From Sphaerisporangium rufum (GTDB lineage Bacteria > Actinomycetota > Actinomycetes > Streptosporangiales > Streptosporangiaceae), in contig NZ_BOOU01000077.1 of NCBI RefSeq assembly GCF_016863395.1, positions 31,042 through 95,041 on the forward strand: 64,000 nucleotides of DNA. Direction: 5' to 3'. The translations under genes and the position numbers were made by a program. How positions within the stretch are numbered: the stretch's first letter is position 1; each line of letters starts with the position of its first letter. This document shows positions 34,327 to 47,525 of the stretch, in pieces. Under the pieces are notes generated by a model that was not told the origin of the DNA, searched no databases, and worked only from the letters and a program-made list of their open reading frames with translations.

Positions 34327-34350
34327 TGACCCGCGGCCCGGCGCCGCCCG

Positions 34351-34392
34351 GACCCGGCCGTCAGGACCCGGCCGTCAGGACCCGGCCGTCAG
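34351..34392 (-). repeat. Perfect 14-bp repeat, three copies, carrying the pyrE stop
   Basis: The unit GACCCGGCCGTCAG occurs at 34351-34364, 34365-34378 and 34379-34392. On the minus strand each copy contains TGA; the last copy (34379-34392) holds the pyrE stop codon at 34389-34391. The convergent neighbour has its own triplicated stop 25 bases away. Confidence 0.95.
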
Positions 34393-34925
34393 GACAGGCC
34401 GAGGTCGGCCATGGTGTAGGCGGTGCGGTACGGCAGGCCCTCCTGCTCGATCCGGGCCGCCGCGCCGCGGTCCACGATGGTGGCCACCCCGACGACCACC
34501 GCGCCCGCCTCGCGCAGCGCCTCCACCGCCGTGAGCACCGAACCGCCGGTCGTGGAGGTGTCCTCCACCGCCAGCACCCGCCGGCCGGTCACGTCCGGGC
34601 CCTCGATCCGGCGCTGCAGGCCGTGCGCCTTGCCGGCCTTGCGCACCACGAACGCGTCCAGAGCCCGCCCGCGGGCCGCCGCCGCGTGCAACATGGCGGT
34701 GGCCACCGGGTCGGCGCCCAAGGTCAGCCCGCCGACCGCCTGGTAGTCCAGGTCGGCGGTGGCGTCGAGCATGACCTGGCCGACCAGCGGGGCGGCCGTG
34801 GCGTCCAGGGTGATGCGCCGCAGGTCGACGTACCAGTCCGCCTCGCGGCCGGAGGAAAGCACGACGCGGCCGTGCACCACGCCCTTTTTCTTGATCTCCT
34901 CCAGGAGATTCGCACGCTCGTTCAT
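34389..34925 (-). CDS. pyrE: Orotate phosphoribosyltransferase
   Basis: A 178-residue enzyme attaching PRPP-derived ribose-5-phosphate to orotate in pyrimidine synthesis. It has GRVVLSSGREADWYVDLR near residue 19, GLTLGADPVATAML near 66, VVRKAGKAHGLQRRIEGP near 92 (flexible catalytic loop with lysines) and the PRPP motif VLAVEDTSTTGGSVLTAVEAL near 115. Length is normal for actinobacteria. On the minus strand TAGGCT (plus 34933-34938) ends 7 bases before the ATG, with no ribosome site, so the message is probably leaderless. Confidence 0.96.
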   Translation of the reverse strand: MNERANLLEEIKKKGVVHGRVVLSSGREADWYVDLRRITLDATAAPLVGQVMLDATADLDYQAVGGLTLGADPVATAMLHAAAARGRALDAFVVRKAGKAHGLQRRIEGPDVTGRRVLAVEDTSTTGGSVLTAVEALREAGAVVVGVATIVDRGAAARIEQEGLPYRTAYTMADLGLS

Positions 34926-35159
34926 GGGATACAGCCTAGGGAGGCGTCGTTAGCATGGCCTGCCGGGCCGCTCGGTAATCACCCCTGGACCGGTCAAGGA
35001 AGCGGCCGGTAGGTTCCGCGGGAGCGTCTGCGAACATGGTGGGGCGCGGGCCGAATCGCCGGGATTCACCCTCGCGCGATCAGTGGCTTCATTACCCTGA
35101 TAAAGGGCCGGGCATCGGCTGCCACCGGGTCCGGCCGGGTAGGAAAGGGGCGGTGTCGC

Positions 35160-38100
35160 GTGGATCGCTGCGCGCTGTTCGTGGACGCTGGCTATCTGCT
35201 GGCGGACGCGGCGATGGCCGTGCACGGCACCCGCCACCGGGAGGCGGTCGCCTGGGACTACCCTGGCCTGCTGCAGCTGCTCTCCACCCTGGCCCGGGAA
35301 CGCACCGACCTGCCCCTGCTGCGCTGCTACTGGTACGAGGCCACCGTCGAGGGCCGGCGCACGCCCGAGCATGACGCGCTGGCCGACATCCCCGGTCTGA
35401 AGCTCCGGCTGGCCCGGATCCGCCCCGGCCGCCGGGAGGGGGTGGACGCCCAGGTCCACCGGGACCTGATGACGCTGGCGCGTAACAACGCCATCTGCGA
35501 CGCGGTGGTGGTCAGCGGGGACGAGGACCTGGCCCAGGTGATCAGCGACGCGCAGGACCTCGGCGTCCGGGTCACTGTGATCAACATCGCCGCGGAGGGC
35601 GCCTGGGCGGTGTCGCGCGCCCTGCAGCAGGAGTGCGACGACCTCGTCGAGATCGGCAGCGGCCACCTGCGGCCGTACGTCACGCTGGTCACCGGCAACA
35701 TCGCGGCGCCCGACCCGGGCAACGGACGCCACCACCCGCAGCCGCCCGGCAACGGCCGGTCCCGCGAGCCCGGCGACCCGCTGGGCAACGGTCACCCGCC
35801 CTCGCCGCCCGGCACCCTGACCGGCACCTTCCCGGCCATCGGGCCCGGCGCGCCGGCCGGCCGAACCACCGGCTCCCCGGCGGGCCCGTCCGGCGCGGGC
35901 GGCAGCCGGCCGGCGTCGCCCGGGGGGTTCGGCACGGCATCGCCCGGCGCCGGCGGGTTCGGGGTCGCGGACGCGCCGCCACCGGGTCCCGGGCCGCGCG
36001 GCGCGGGCGTCTCCGGGCTGAGCTCGCGACCGCCCGAGGACCAGGCGACCGCGTCCGGCGCCGCGGGGCGGTCCGCCGCGGCCGGCTCAGGTCCGGCGCC
36101 CGCCGGCTCCGGCTCGGCGCTCTCCGGCTCAGATCCAACGCTCTCCGGCTCCGGCTCGGCGCTCGCCGGCCCCGGCCTGGTGCCGCAGCTGCCGCGCCGC
36201 CCCGCCGCGGCCGACCCGGCCCACGGCAGCGGCGCCGCCGCTCTCGACCCGCCCGTACGTGCTTCCGGCCTCGACTCCGCCGGGCACGACCCCGGCGGCT
36301 CCGCCCTCCACCCGGCCGGGCGGGGCCCCGGCGGTTCCGGTATCGATCCGGCCGGCCGAGCGCCCGGCGACGCCGCTCTCGACCCGCCCGTCCCAGGCAC
36401 CGGCACCTCCGGTCCTGATCCGTCCGTACGCGGCACCGGAGCCTCCGGCTTCGACCCGGCGGAGCGCGGCACCGGCGCTTCCGTCTTTGACCCGTCCAGG
36501 CGGGGCAGCAGTGCTTCCGCCCCTGCGCCGTCCGCACGCGGCACCGGCACTTCCGGCCTCGATCCGTCCGGGCGGAGCAGCGACGCTTCCGCCCTTGACC
36601 CGTCCGGGCGGGGCAGCGGTGCTTTCGGTCTCGACGCGGCGGGGCGCTGGACCGGCGGCTCCGCGCTCGATCCGGCCGGGCGCGGTGCCGGCTCGCCCGC
36701 CCCCTCCTCCCATGGGCCGCCCGGCGACCGACCGGCCGAGACCGCCGCCGACCTGCGAGGGGCGTCCAGCGCGCGCGCCGTCGGCGGACCGCCGGCCTCC
36801 GCGCCCGGCCACGGCGGGGCCGCCATCGGCGGCGGCTCGCACGCGGCCCCCGGCTCCCCTCGGGCGAACGCGTCCCCGCCGGTCGGGTCCGGCCCGGCCC
36901 CACGCGGCGCGGCCGGTGGGCCCGAGGTCACCCACCCGGCCGCGCACACCTCGCCGGGCACCCGGCCGTCCGCTCCCGGATCCGATCCGCTGGGGGCCGG
37001 GCCGCTGAGCGGCGGCGCCACCGGTTCCGGCCCGCTCGGCGCCGGTACCGCCGCGGAGTCACCCGTAGATCCCGCCGATTCCGGCGCGCACCTGGCCTCG
37101 CTTCGCATTCCGGGCCAGCATGGCGCCGGCCAGCACGCCCTGGACCAGCACCGCCGGGACCCGCATGGCGCGGGGCGGTACATCTTGAACCAGCACGGCA
37201 TGGACCAGCACGCCATGGACCAGCACGGCATGGACCGGCACGGCGCCGGGCGGTACGGCGTGATCCCGCCCGGTCCCGGCCGGCCCGGTGACGACCCGGC
37301 GAGCCCGCCCGGCGTGGACCAGCGTGGCGATGACCGGGCGGGCCGGCGAGGCGATGACCCGCAGAGGACCGGCCAGCACGGCCTCGACCAGCACCAGGCA
37401 GGCCGGCGCCACTCTGACCAGCAGGGCTCTGAGCGGCATGATGTGGACCGGCAGGGCACCGGCCAGTATGGCGCTGACTCCTACGGCGCGGACCGGCAGG
37501 GCTCTGACCAGTACGGCGCGGACCGGCATGATGCGGACCGGCATGATGCGGATGCCGACCGGTATGGCGCCGGCCGGCGCGGCGCGGACCGGCCCGGAAC
37601 CGCCCAGCACGGGGCCGCTCAGCACGGGGCCGCCCAGCACGGGGCCGCTCAGCACGGTGGCAGCCGGCACGGTCATGGCCAGCACGGCGCCGATCGGCAC
37701 GGCCCGGACGAGCACGGCACCGGCCGGTACGGCGAGGAGCGGTACGGCGCGGGCCAGGCGATCGGTCCGTTCGGCCCGGCCACGCTGCCCGACGCCGAGC
37801 CCTTCGGTGACGAGGAGCCGTCGAACGGATCGCCGGGCGGCCGGCTCCGGCCGGGGGCCGGCGGTACCGGTGGGCCGGATGAGTCGGCCGGTCACGGCGC
37901 GCACGCCGGCGGCCGGAGCCTGGCCCGCCCCGGTGCGGAGTCCCGGCCCGGGCCGGACGGGTACGGCTTCCCGGCCGCCGGCCTGACCGGCGAGATCCCC
38001 CGGTACGACGCGAGCGCCGCCTCGCACGCCGGTACCGGTCGGGAGAGCCACCCGGCCGCCGGGCCGTCCCGGCCCGCGCTGCCGGCCGCGGGGCAGGCCG

Positions 38101-38711
38101 AGCAGCGGCAACCGGCGGCGGGGGAACCGGGGCAGCGGCAACCGGCGGCGGGGCAGCCGGCGGCGGGGCAGCCGGAGCAGCGGCGGCCGGCCGCGGGACT
38201 GCCGGGGCCGGCCGAGCAGCGGCAGCCGTCCGCGGGACCGGCCGAGCAGCGGCAGCCGTCCGGCCGGGGCCCGCACGTCCCCCCGCAGGTGCCGCCCGCC
38301 CAGCCCATGGCCGCCCCGGTGCCCGCCCAGTCGCCCGCGGTGCCGAGCCAGTACGGCGGCGCGCTGCCCGCCGGCAAGCCGCATCCCTACCCGGGGTCGC
38401 CGTTCGGTCCCTACACCGGCCCGCATCCGGCACCGGTCCCCGCGCACCCCGGCCCGTCGGGCACCACCACGCTGGCCGACGCGGTGAAGGCCGCGCACAC
38501 CGAGGGGCACGACTTCGGCGAGTCCATCGCCAGGGACGCCCCCGCGCTGTGGCTGGAGGCGGTGCTGGCCCGCAAGCCGCGGATGCCGTCCGACCTGGAG
38601 GCCCGGCTGCTGCAGGGCTCCTCGCTGCCCATCGACTTCCTGCTGCACGACGAGGTGCGGCACGCGCTGCGCCGCGGCTTCTGGGACGCCCTGGAGCGCG
38701 CCCGCCGCTAG
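35160..38711 (+). CDS. NYN-domain putative ribonuclease with giant repeat region
   Basis: An 1183-residue protein. Residues 1-180 are a NYN/PIN-like nuclease domain: RCALFVDAGYLLADA (first catalytic Asp), a central GVDAQVHRDLMTLA (Asp) and VVVSGDEDLAQVISDAQDLG (Asp pair). Such domains cleave RNA. Residues 181-1090 are low complexity with three repeat blocks: a 12-residue repeat (about 381-512), a His/Gly/Asp-rich five-residue repeat (about 653-865) and an EQRQPAAGQP repeat (about 980-1037). The last 80 residues (TTTLADAVKAAHTEGHDFGESI ... RHALRRGFWDALERARR) are a conserved-looking helical domain. Family members in relatives are, in my recollection, much shorter in the middle. GTG start with GGAAAGGGG upstream. 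Confidence 0.85.
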   Translation: MDRCALFVDAGYLLADAAMAVHGTRHREAVAWDYPGLLQLLSTLARERTDLPLLRCYWYEATVEGRRTPEHDALADIPGLKLRLARIRPGRREGVDAQVHRDLMTLARNNAICDAVVVSGDEDLAQVISDAQDLGVRVTVINIAAEGAWAVSRALQQECDDLVEIGSGHLRPYVTLVTGNIAAPDPGNGRHHPQPPGNGRSREPGDPLGNGHPPSPPGTLTGTFPAIGPGAPAGRTTGSPAGPSGAGGSRPASPGGFGTASPGAGGFGVADAPPPGPGPRGAGVSGLSSRPPEDQATASGAAGRSAAAGSGPAPAGSGSALSGSDPTLSGSGSALAGPGLVPQLPRRPAAADPAHGSGAAALDPPVRASGLDSAGHDPGGSALHPAGRGPGGSGIDPAGRAPGDAALDPPVPGTGTSGPDPSVRGTGASGFDPAERGTGASVFDPSRRGSSASAPAPSARGTGTSGLDPSGRSSDASALDPSGRGSGAFGLDAAGRWTGGSALDPAGRGAGSPAPSSHGPPGDRPAETAADLRGASSARAVGGPPASAPGHGGAAIGGGSHAAPGSPRANASPPVGSGPAPRGAAGGPEVTHPAAHTSPGTRPSAPGSDPLGAGPLSGGATGSGPLGAGTAAESPVDPADSGAHLASLRIPGQHGAGQHALDQHRRDPHGAGRYILNQHGMDQHAMDQHGMDRHGAGRYGVIPPGPGRPGDDPASPPGVDQRGDDRAGRRGDDPQRTGQHGLDQHQAGRRHSDQQGSERHDVDRQGTGQYGADSYGADRQGSDQYGADRHDADRHDADADRYGAGRRGADRPGTAQHGAAQHGAAQHGAAQHGGSRHGHGQHGADRHGPDEHGTGRYGEERYGAGQAIGPFGPATLPDAEPFGDEEPSNGSPGGRLRPGAGGTGGPDESAGHGAHAGGRSLARPGAESRPGPDGYGFPAAGLTGEIPRYDASAASHAGTGRESHPAAGPSRPALPAAGQAEQRQPAAGEPGQRQPAAGQPAAGQPEQRRPAAGLPGPAEQRQPSAGPAEQRQPSGRGPHVPPQVPPAQPMAAPVPAQSPAVPSQYGGALPAGKPHPYPGSPFGPYTGPHPAPVPAHPGPSGTTTLADAVKAAHTEGHDFGESIARDAPALWLEAVLARKPRMPSDLEARLLQGSSLPIDFLLHDEVRHALRRGFWDALERARR
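36300..36700 (+). repeat. 36-base (12-residue) coding repeat in the NYN gene
   Basis: At least eleven degenerate units encode S-[GA]-[LF]-D-P-[AS]-G-R-G-T-G-[AG]. Nucleotide divergence between units is high while the amino-acid pattern is kept, suggesting selection on the protein rather than recent slippage. Confidence 0.8.
37117..37755 (+). repeat. 15-base (5-residue) coding repeat in the NYN gene
   Basis: A long array of five-residue units of the type D-[QR]-[HY]-G-[AM], spelling QHGMD, RYGAD and similar. Near 37610-37670 four almost identical 15-base units (CAGCACGGGGCCGCY) occur in a row, the youngest part of the array. It gives a histidine-rich segment. Confidence 0.85.
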
Positions 38712-38743
38712 GGCCCGCCGCGCGTCTGCGCCGGCCGGATGGG

Positions 38744-39369
38744 TCAGGAGAGGGCGTCGAGGCCGGCGCGCAGGTGCCGGACCCGGTCGCCGAGGTCGTT
38801 GAGCGGGCTGGACAGGCCGGTGCTGCCGTTGGCCTTCGCGGCCAGCTCCTTGACCCGGGACAGTTCCTCCTCCACCGCGGTCAGCCGGCTGGACAGCTCG
38901 GGCAGCACCTCGGTGCCGACGCCCTCGGGCAGTTCGGCGGTGAGGCGCTCGCGCAGCAGCGCGGCCTGCTCGGTGAGCTTGCGGTTCAGGCCGAACAGCT
39001 CGACGAAGACCGAGACCTTCGCGCGGAGCACCCACGGGTCGAACGGCTTGGTGAGATAGTCGACCGCGCCCGCCGCGTAGCCGCGGAAGGCGTAGTCGGG
39101 GGCGCTGTCCACCACGGTCAGGAAGATGATCGGGATGTTGCGGGTGCGCTCGCGGCGCTTGATGTGCGCCGCGGTCTCGAAGCCGTCCATGCCGGGCATC
39201 CGCACGTCCAGCAGGATGAGCGCGAAGTCGGTGCTGAGCAGGGCCTTCAGCGCCTCCTCGCCGGACCTGGCGCGCACCGCGACCACGTCCAGCGAGCTGA
39301 GGATGGCCTCCAGCGCGATGAGGTTCTCCTCCCGGTCGTCGACCAGGAGGATTCTCGCTCGGTGCGGCA

Positions 39370-39370
<1 letters not shown>
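38744..39370 (-). CDS. Response regulator, receiver domain plus coiled coil
   Basis: A 208-residue protein with an N-terminal receiver domain: ILLVDDREENLIALEAIL (acidic pair), LILLDVRMPGMDG (phosphorylated Asp near residue 55), IIFLTVVD (Thr) and GAVDYLTKPFDP (Lys). Residues 130-208 are helical coiled coil with no DNA-binding or enzymatic output. It is therefore a signal relay, probably binding another protein. Its ATG shares one base with the stop of the hybrid kinase gene (TGATG), so the two are translationally coupled and almost certainly form a phosphorelay. Confidence 0.9.
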
Positions 39371-43548
<4,178 letters not shown>

Positions 43549-43930
43549 GAAGCCTCCTTCACGCTGTTCGGGCGGGACTCGAAGTAGTGCCAGTCTGGCA
43601 TGAAGGGCGCCTTGCGGTCGCCCTGTCGATCGGCCGCATGCGACAGGTAAGTGTGATAGGCACGGTGCATTGGTCTCTTCCCGCGGACGAACCGGGGGGT
43701 TCCGGTCCGAAGGTCAGGGCGCGCGTCCGCGTCGCCAGGGCGGACGGGCCGGAGGGTTCCCCGCGCCGCCCGGGGCGGGCGCCGACCCGGTGGAGCGATG
43801 CCGGACGTGGTCGCCGACCGGCCCTCCCAACGCTACCCAGCGTCACCGACAGAACGACGGACAAGAACAAAGGAGGACGGGGTTTCCTCCCCTGGGGCGG
43901 AAAGCCTTGGGGCATGGCTCCGGAGTTCCG
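43549..43930. other. Divergent region between hybrid kinase and SpoIIE phosphatase
   Basis: The 382 bases contain no convincing gene; open frames here read as arginine-rich shadows. GTTTCC followed about 14 bases later by a GC-rich stretch near 43880 is too weak to call as a sigma-B-type promoter. No RNA element recognised. Confidence 0.4.
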
Positions 43931-45484
43931 ATGACAAATCCCTCCCGGGGTGTGCTGGCCGCCTCTTTCGCGGCCGGCCGGGCCGCCCTACCCGCCGCCA
44001 GGCAGTTCACCCACGAGGTCGTCACCGCGTGGGCGGCCGCGTCGATCGGTGCGGACGCCGACCGGCTGACCGGCGAACTGGTGTCACAAGTAGGAGATGT
44101 CGCATTTGACATCATATGGGCTCACCAGGGCGATGCCCTCCAGATAGAGATCCGGGAGAAGGAGTTCCAGCAGACCGCCGCCTCGGGGCCGTCCGTCCAG
44201 GTCGCCGCCTGGGGTGTCAGCTACGAGGGCTCGCTGCGCACCCACTGGGCGCGCCTGCCGCTGCCCGGCGGCACCGTCGCCCGGCCCACCGACGACTGGT
44301 CCGACCGGGGCGGATCCAAGGGGCCCGGCTGGCTCGGCTATCTCGCCGACGCCAGTGACCTGCTGGCCGGCACGCTCGATCCGGACATGGTGCCCGCGCT
44401 GATCGCCCAGATCGTGGTGCCCCGGCTCGCCACCTGGTGCGCGGTCTACACCGCCGACGCCGACATGGGGCCGCTCGGCCTCGCCTACGTCTGGCACGCC
44501 GACGAGGTGCACATCGACGGCCTGCGCGCGGAGCTGGCCGGCGCGGCGATCCCCTCGGCGGAGAACCTCAGCCCCGTCCCGTTCCCGGTGGGCGACTGGC
44601 AGTCGCTCGCCTTCCCGCTGACCGCGCGCGGGCGCAGCCTCGGCGTCATGTGCCTCGGCCGCTCGGGGCTGTTCCCCGACGACGTCGCCCAGCTGGCCGA
44701 GGACCTCGCCCGCCGGGCCGCCCTCGCCATGGACAACGCCCGGCTCTACGCCCAGCAGGCCGACGCCAACCGCGCGCTGCAGCGCAGCCTGCTCCCTCCC
44801 GGCACCCCGGACGAGACCCCGGGGCTCGACTACTCGGTGGTGTACGAGCCGGCCGGCGAGACCAACGAGGTGGGCGGCGACTTCTACGACCTGTTCACCA
44901 CCGGCGAGGGAACCTGGCGGTTCGCCATCGGCGACGTCTGCGGCACCGGCCCGCAGGCCGCCGCGGTCACCGGCCTGGCCCGGCACACCCTGCGCCTGCT
45001 GGCCCGGGAGGGGTACGACATCGCCGCCGTGGTCTCCCGGCTGAACCAGGCGATCCTCGACGAGGGGGAACGCGCCCGGTTCCTCACCCTGCTGCACGGC
45101 GAGATCCGCCGCACCGATGACGGGCTGGACATCTCGCTGCTGTCGGCCGGCCATCCCGAGGCGTTGCGGCTGCGGCCGAGCGGCGTGGTGGAGACCGTGG
45201 TGACCTCGCAGTCGCTGCTCGGCGTCTTCCCCGAGGCCGAGTTCGCCGCCGAGCACGTCCACCTGGCGCCCGGTGACGTGCTGCTCGGGGTGACCGACGG
45301 GGTGACCGAGCGCCGCTCCGGCGGCCGGCTGCTCGACGACGACGGCGGCCTGGCCAAGTTGCTGGCCGAGTGCGCCGAGCTGTCGGCACGGGCGGTCGCC
45401 GAGCGGATCCGCCGCGCGGTGCAGGACTTCGCGGTGGAGCCGAGCGCGGACGACCTCGCCATCCTGGTGCTCCGGGCCGACTGA
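43931..45484 (+). CDS. SpoIIE-family protein phosphatase with GAF domain
   Basis: A 517-residue protein from ATG 43931. Residues 1-100 resemble a degenerate HATPase-type domain (RQFTHEVVTAWAAASIGADADRL). Residues about 150-280 form a GAF domain (TLDPDMVPALIAQIVVPRLATWCAVY). Residues about 284-517 are the PP2C-like SpoIIE phosphatase: LQRSLLPPGTP, VGGDFYDLF (metal Asp), IGDVCGTGPQAAAVTGLARHTLR, LSAGHPEALRLR and GVTDGVTERRS plus PSADDLAILVLR. It would dephosphorylate an anti-anti-sigma factor or similar. Divergent placement beside the hybrid kinase suggests the same signalling pathway. The stop 45484 is followed by 133 bases without a gene. Confidence 0.92.
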   Translation: MTNPSRGVLAASFAAGRAALPAARQFTHEVVTAWAAASIGADADRLTGELVSQVGDVAFDIIWAHQGDALQIEIREKEFQQTAASGPSVQVAAWGVSYEGSLRTHWARLPLPGGTVARPTDDWSDRGGSKGPGWLGYLADASDLLAGTLDPDMVPALIAQIVVPRLATWCAVYTADADMGPLGLAYVWHADEVHIDGLRAELAGAAIPSAENLSPVPFPVGDWQSLAFPLTARGRSLGVMCLGRSGLFPDDVAQLAEDLARRAALAMDNARLYAQQADANRALQRSLLPPGTPDETPGLDYSVVYEPAGETNEVGGDFYDLFTTGEGTWRFAIGDVCGTGPQAAAVTGLARHTLRLLAREGYDIAAVVSRLNQAILDEGERARFLTLLHGEIRRTDDGLDISLLSAGHPEALRLRPSGVVETVVTSQSLLGVFPEAEFAAEHVHLAPGDVLLGVTDGVTERRSGGRLLDDDGGLAKLLAECAELSARAVAERIRRAVQDFAVEPSADDLAILVLRAD

Positions 45485-45617
45485 GCGCGTCCCGGCCGGG
45501 ACCGCGGGCCCGGCCGGCACCTTCGTCCGGCGCGGGCGGGGCGGACGAGCCGGGCCGTGCGGACCGGCGGCCGTCGAACCGGATCCGCCGGACCCGCCAG
45601 GGCGGGCCGGCGGAACG

Positions 45618-47408
45618 TCAGGACGAGCCCGGGGCCGGGGGGATTCCCACGTGCTTGCGGGCGAAGTCCAGCTGCGCCGCCATCTGCCGGATGCGCTCCT
45701 CGACGACCAGCGTGCCGTGGCCGGCGTTGTACCGGTAGACCTCGAACTCGTGGTGCCGTTCACCCAGCTTGTCCAGATATTTCGTGATCTGTCCGATCGG
45801 GGAGCGCGGGTCGTTCTCGCCGGCGAGCACCAGCAGCGGCGCCTGCACCGCGTCCAGGTACGAGATCGGGGACGACGCGGCGTACAGCTCGGGCACCTCG
45901 TCCGGCGAGCCGCCGAACAGCGCGCGGTGGTAGGCGCGCAGGCCCTCGGTCTCGTCCCGGTAGGCGGCGGCGTGGTCGGCGATCGGCACCGCCGCGATAC
46001 CGGCCACCCAGGACTTCGGCTGGGTGCCGAGGCCGAGCAGCGTGAGGTAGCCGCCCCAGGACGCCCCGGCCAGCACCAGCCGCTCGGGGTCGGCGACGCC
46101 GGAGGCGACCGCCCAGTCGCGGACCGCCGCGACGTCGGCCAGCTCGATGTGGCCGACCGCGCCGCGCAGCGCGTCCCGCCAGGCCGAGCCGTAGCCGACC
46201 GAGCCGCGGTAGTTGACCCGGACGACCACGAACCCGGCGTCCACCCAGGCCGCCACGTTCGGCGCGAACGAGTCGTCGTCCTGGGCCGCCGGGCCGCCGT
46301 GCAGCAGGAAGACCGCCGGATACGGCGCCGAGCCGCCCTCCGGCCGGGAGACCAGCGCGTGGATGCGGCCCCCGGGGCCTTCGACGTGCACGTCCTCCAG
46401 CGGGACCGACGGCGGCGCCGACGGCCCGGACTGGTTCATCACCACGTGCCCTTCGCTGGACCGGACGACCGGCGGGTGCGCGGCGCTGGACCAGGAGTAC
46501 TCGACGGTGCCGTCCGGCCGGGGCATCGCGTCGTGGATGACCCCGTGCGGCGTCTTGATCGGCGTCAGCAGGCCGCCGCCGAGGTCGTAGCGGAACAGCT
46601 CGGTGCGGGCCCGGTCGTTGTGGCCGATCAGCAGGGCGCGCCCGTCGTGGTACCAGTCGGCGGTGATCTCGCCGGCCACCCGCAGCCAGATCTCCCGCTC
46701 CTCGCCGGTCTGCGGGTCCCACAGCAGCGGCTCCCGGCGGCCGCGGCGCTCGTGCAGCGCCAGGATGCGCCGGTCGTTGATCGACGGGGCGAACCGCACC
46801 CCGGAGAAGCCCTTGCCCGGCCCGTCGTTCAGTTCCGCGGCGATCCGGCCGTCCGGCCGGATCACCCGCAGCGCGAGGTGCCGGGAGTCGCCGTGCTCGC
46901 TGTGACTCACCGCGATCAGCGAGCCGTCCAGCGACATGCCGGAGACCTGCGCGAACTCCCGCGACTCGTAGATCAGGGCCGGCTTCTCCTCGCTGCCCGG
47001 CCGGACGTGGAAGATCTGGAAGCCGTGCCGGCTGCTCCGGCCGACCACCGCGGTGCCGGTCGCCGACAGCGCCAGGCCGGTGGGGTGGCCCGGGGCGAGC
47101 TCGGGGTGCGCCGGCGTCTCCGGCCCGCCGTTGAACGGCTGCCGCATCCAGATGCCGAACTCGTCGCCGTAGGTGTCGGAGAACCACCAGATCCACTGGC
47201 CGGTCGGATCCACCGCGGCGTGCGCGGTGCCCTTGGGCCGGCTGGTGACCTGGCGGGTGACACCGATCGCGCGGTCCCAGGCGTGGATCTCCCACACGCC
47301 GGAGATGTTGCAGCGGTAGACGGCCCGCGCCGGGGCCAGCCGCGCCCAGGTGGGCAACGTCATCCGTGCCGCTCGGAACCTGGCCTGCCAGCGTTCCTCG
47401 GCCTTCAT
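45618..47408 (-). CDS. S9-family (prolyl oligopeptidase-like) peptidase
   Basis: A 596-residue serine peptidase. Residues about 25-340 are a beta-propeller with repeated WD-like strands (WEIHAWDRAIGVTRQV, WIWWFSDTYGDEFGIWM). Residues about 350-590 are an alpha/beta hydrolase: FLLHGGPAAQDDDSFAP (oxyanion strand), nucleophile in GASWGGY (Ser near 453), Asp in LAGENDPRSP near 531, and His in YNAGHGT near 562. No signal peptide, so it is cytoplasmic and probably an acylaminoacyl- or oligopeptidase. GGGAGGGGC precedes the ATG. Monocistronic. Confidence 0.93.
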   Translation of the reverse strand: MKAEERWQARFRAARMTLPTWARLAPARAVYRCNISGVWEIHAWDRAIGVTRQVTSRPKGTAHAAVDPTGQWIWWFSDTYGDEFGIWMRQPFNGGPETPAHPELAPGHPTGLALSATGTAVVGRSSRHGFQIFHVRPGSEEKPALIYESREFAQVSGMSLDGSLIAVSHSEHGDSRHLALRVIRPDGRIAAELNDGPGKGFSGVRFAPSINDRRILALHERRGRREPLLWDPQTGEEREIWLRVAGEITADWYHDGRALLIGHNDRARTELFRYDLGGGLLTPIKTPHGVIHDAMPRPDGTVEYSWSSAAHPPVVRSSEGHVVMNQSGPSAPPSVPLEDVHVEGPGGRIHALVSRPEGGSAPYPAVFLLHGGPAAQDDDSFAPNVAAWVDAGFVVVRVNYRGSVGYGSAWRDALRGAVGHIELADVAAVRDWAVASGVADPERLVLAGASWGGYLTLLGLGTQPKSWVAGIAAVPIADHAAAYRDETEGLRAYHRALFGGSPDEVPELYAASSPISYLDAVQAPLLVLAGENDPRSPIGQITKYLDKLGERHHEFEVYRYNAGHGTLVVEERIRQMAAQLDFARKHVGIPPAPGSS

Positions 47409-47525
47409 GGGCGTGCCCCTCCCTCACGCTCTCCCGGATCGGGGATCGGCGGGTTGCCGTTAAGTATGTCGCTTTCTACGGGCACTTGGCCTACAAAGTG
47501 GGGGAAATTCGTGATTCCCGGCCCG

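Noticed and set aside
35792..37459. Long minus-strand frames opposite the NYN gene repeats
   Set aside because: Repeat DNA with strong GC3 bias keeps several frames open; only the plus frame has conserved domains at both ends.
37610..37670. CRISPR-like array in the 15-base repeats
   Set aside because: Units are 15 bases with no spacers and are in frame within a coding sequence; no cas gene nearby.
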